Shown here in pieces: positions 63,050-64,000 of a DNA stretch of 64,000 nt. This DNA is from Entoloma clypeatum (Eukaryota; Basidiomycota; Agaricomycetes; Agaricales; Entolomataceae). The DNA is taken from positions 1,054,001-1,118,000 of the forward strand of contig OY751485.1 of NCBI GenBank assembly GCA_963565915.1, given 5' to 3'. Position 1 is the stretch's first letter. Every line of letters starts with the position of its first letter. The position numbers and the translations under genes were made by a program. Under the pieces are notes generated by a model, which was not told where the DNA came from, searched no databases, and saw only the letters and a list, made by a program, of their open reading frames with translations.

Positions 63050-63254
63050 CTCACAAAACTGATTCAATGTTTGTTGCTTTTTGAATACCTTCAAGATAAC
63101 TCTGCAAAGAATACCAATTGAATTAAACCTTTGGTATATAATTGAAAGCCCTACTTCAGGGCTTTCAGAATATAAAGGAATCATATGATTTAGATCAGAA
63201 TCCATGGAGATATGATTAAATCAAATCAGCAACTCATTGAATCAGTTTTGTGAG
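63050..63254. repeat. 20-bp inverted repeat inside the Tc1 5' end
   Basis: CTCACAAAACTGATTCAATG (63050-63069) has a perfect inverted copy at 63235-63254. The outer arm overlaps the terminal repeat. It could form a hairpin or provide a second transposase-binding site. Confidence 0.8.
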
Positions 63255-63405
63255 TACCTATGGCAATTATCACAATCAAATGCTTCACTGGTTGTATGGT
63301 AACCAGTTGTCATGACTTACTGATGGAACTTGAATAGAACCCTGATGGGTTGTCAAGGAAAGTTGTATAAGAAGAATCCAACCTCAACAGCCTCCATAAT
63401 TAATC

Positions 63406-64000
63406 ATGCGCCCTATCTCCTCTTCCAACAAGGAAAACATTCTTTCTCTGGCCTCCAATGGTCACTCCACTTGTCATATTGCCTCTAACCTGGGTGTCAG
63501 CCAACCAACTGTCTCCAGAGTGCTTCAGAATCTTCTTCCTCATCGCAATCTCTCTTCTGGTGGTCGTCCATCCAAGCTTTCTCCCACCAACACACGAAAC
63601 ATACTTTCACAAGTCACCTCAGGGAGAGCCTCCAATGCTGTGCAGGCTACCAAACACATCAACACTGTCATCTCCAATCCTGTCTCCCCAGAAACTGTGA
63701 GAAGGGTTCTCAGAAAACATGAATTCAAGGCTGTAACAAAGAAGAAAAGACCTTTCTTAAAGGCCATACATCGGAAGAGGCGGTTGGCATTTGCTATGAA
63801 GCACAGGGAATGGACAGTGGAGGACTGGAAGAGGGTCATTTGGTCAGATGAGACCAAAATCAACAGGTTTGGGTCAGATGGCAAGGAATGGGTCTGGAAA
63901 AAGAAGGGTGAGGGGCTTATTGAAAGAGAGGTTCAGGGCACAGTCAAGTTTGGGGGAGGAAATATTATGGTTTGGGGTTGTATGGGTTGGGAAGGTGTGG
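63406..64000 (+). CDS. Tc1-like transposase (cut by window end)
   Basis: 198 codons open to the window edge from MRPISSSNKENILSL. N-terminal paired-like HTH: ILSLASNGHSTCHIASNLGV then VSQPTVSRVLQN. A GGRPSKLS hinge (GRPR-type AT-hook-like), a second HTH (VSPETVRRVLRKHEFKA), then the start of the DDE domain with the first Asp in VIWSDETKINRFGSDGK and VWKKKGEG; GGGNIMVWGCM follows. The second Asp and Glu lie outside the window. The frame is intact so far, so it may be functional. Confidence 0.9.
   Translation, partial: MRPISSSNKENILSLASNGHSTCHIASNLGVSQPTVSRVLQNLLPHRNLSSGGRPSKLSPTNTRNILSQVTSGRASNAVQATKHINTVISNPVSPETVRRVLRKHEFKAVTKKKRPFLKAIHRKRRLAFAMKHREWTVEDWKRVIWSDETKINRFGSDGKEWVWKKKGEGLIEREVQGTVKFGGGNIMVWGCMGWEGV

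Larger units (their letters stand above)
63044..64000 (+). mobile_element. Tc1/mariner-type transposon, 5' part
   Basis: Starts CAGTGCCTCACAAAACTG directly after TA (63042-63043) in the Gypsy-3b ORF. The transposase frame follows; the right end lies beyond the window. Confidence 0.85.

Overview
This window looks like a transposon-dense region of an Agaricomycete (mushroom-type basidiomycete) nuclear genome. The few host genes have many short introns (50-90 bp, GT..AG). They are a GH12 glycoside hydrolase, a CaiB/BaiF (family III) CoA-transferase and an HSPA12-type Hsp70 pseudogene. The rest is dominated by LTR retrotransposons (copia and chromodomain gypsy), a tyrosine-recombinase retrotransposon of Ngaro/DIRS type, hAT elements and Tc1/mariner elements.

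Layout. Bases 1-9.8 kb are host-like: a C-terminal gene scrap, a Tc1/mariner-type MITE (497-1369), an intact six-exon GH12 gene (2078-3237, minus), an intact eight-exon mitochondrial-type CoA-transferase gene (5118-6942, minus) with a small hAT element (6989-8005) just upstream of its start, and an Hsp70-like pseudogene (8412-9793). From 9.85 to 35.17 kb lies an old copia element (Copia-B, minus). It is split by a young intact copia (Copia-A, 11370-18124, TSD CTAGA) and by a Ngaro-like element (19875-34578, no TSD, split direct repeats A1/B1/A2/B2). The Ngaro element was itself hit by a chromovirus (Gypsy-1, 22537-29106, TSD TGTTG) and a non-autonomous hAT (hAT-2, 29454-31634, TSD GACATGCA). 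From 35.2 to 49.8 kb is a second chromovirus family (Gypsy-3). Its 5' LTR contains a solo LTR of another family (35467-35929, TSD GCTAT) and a complete third-family chromovirus (Gypsy-2a, 36030-43242, TSD CTCTC). A second, better preserved copy of that third family (Gypsy-2b, 50878-58320, TSD AGAAG) lies in inverted orientation. The right end holds a copia 5' LTR, a decayed gypsy (Gypsy-4), the 3' tail of a second Gypsy-3 copy, and the 5' part of a Tc1-like transposon with an open transposase frame running off the window.

Main points of interest. Every well-preserved LTR element carries an extra gene besides gag-pol, and each is different. Gypsy-2 has a spliced gene on the opposite strand encoding a coiled-coil Zn2Cys6-type protein, with an LTR packed with CCG triplets. 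Gypsy-3 has a 298-aa sense ORF with a Cys/His-rich finger. Gypsy-1 has a 135-aa sense ORF. Copia-A has a 278-aa membrane/Cys-rich ORF that starts inside its LTR and precedes gag. Gypsy-1, -2 and -3 each show the same Tf1-like self-priming layout: an 11-nt primer-binding site complementary to an 11-mer about 32-34 nt downstream of the LTR TATA box. Older elements are full of TGA stops where CGA (Arg) is expected, a CpG-transition signature, whereas Gypsy-2 and Copia-A lack them.

Limits: everything is read by eye. Family names rest on motifs, and splice models are by inspection without transcript support.
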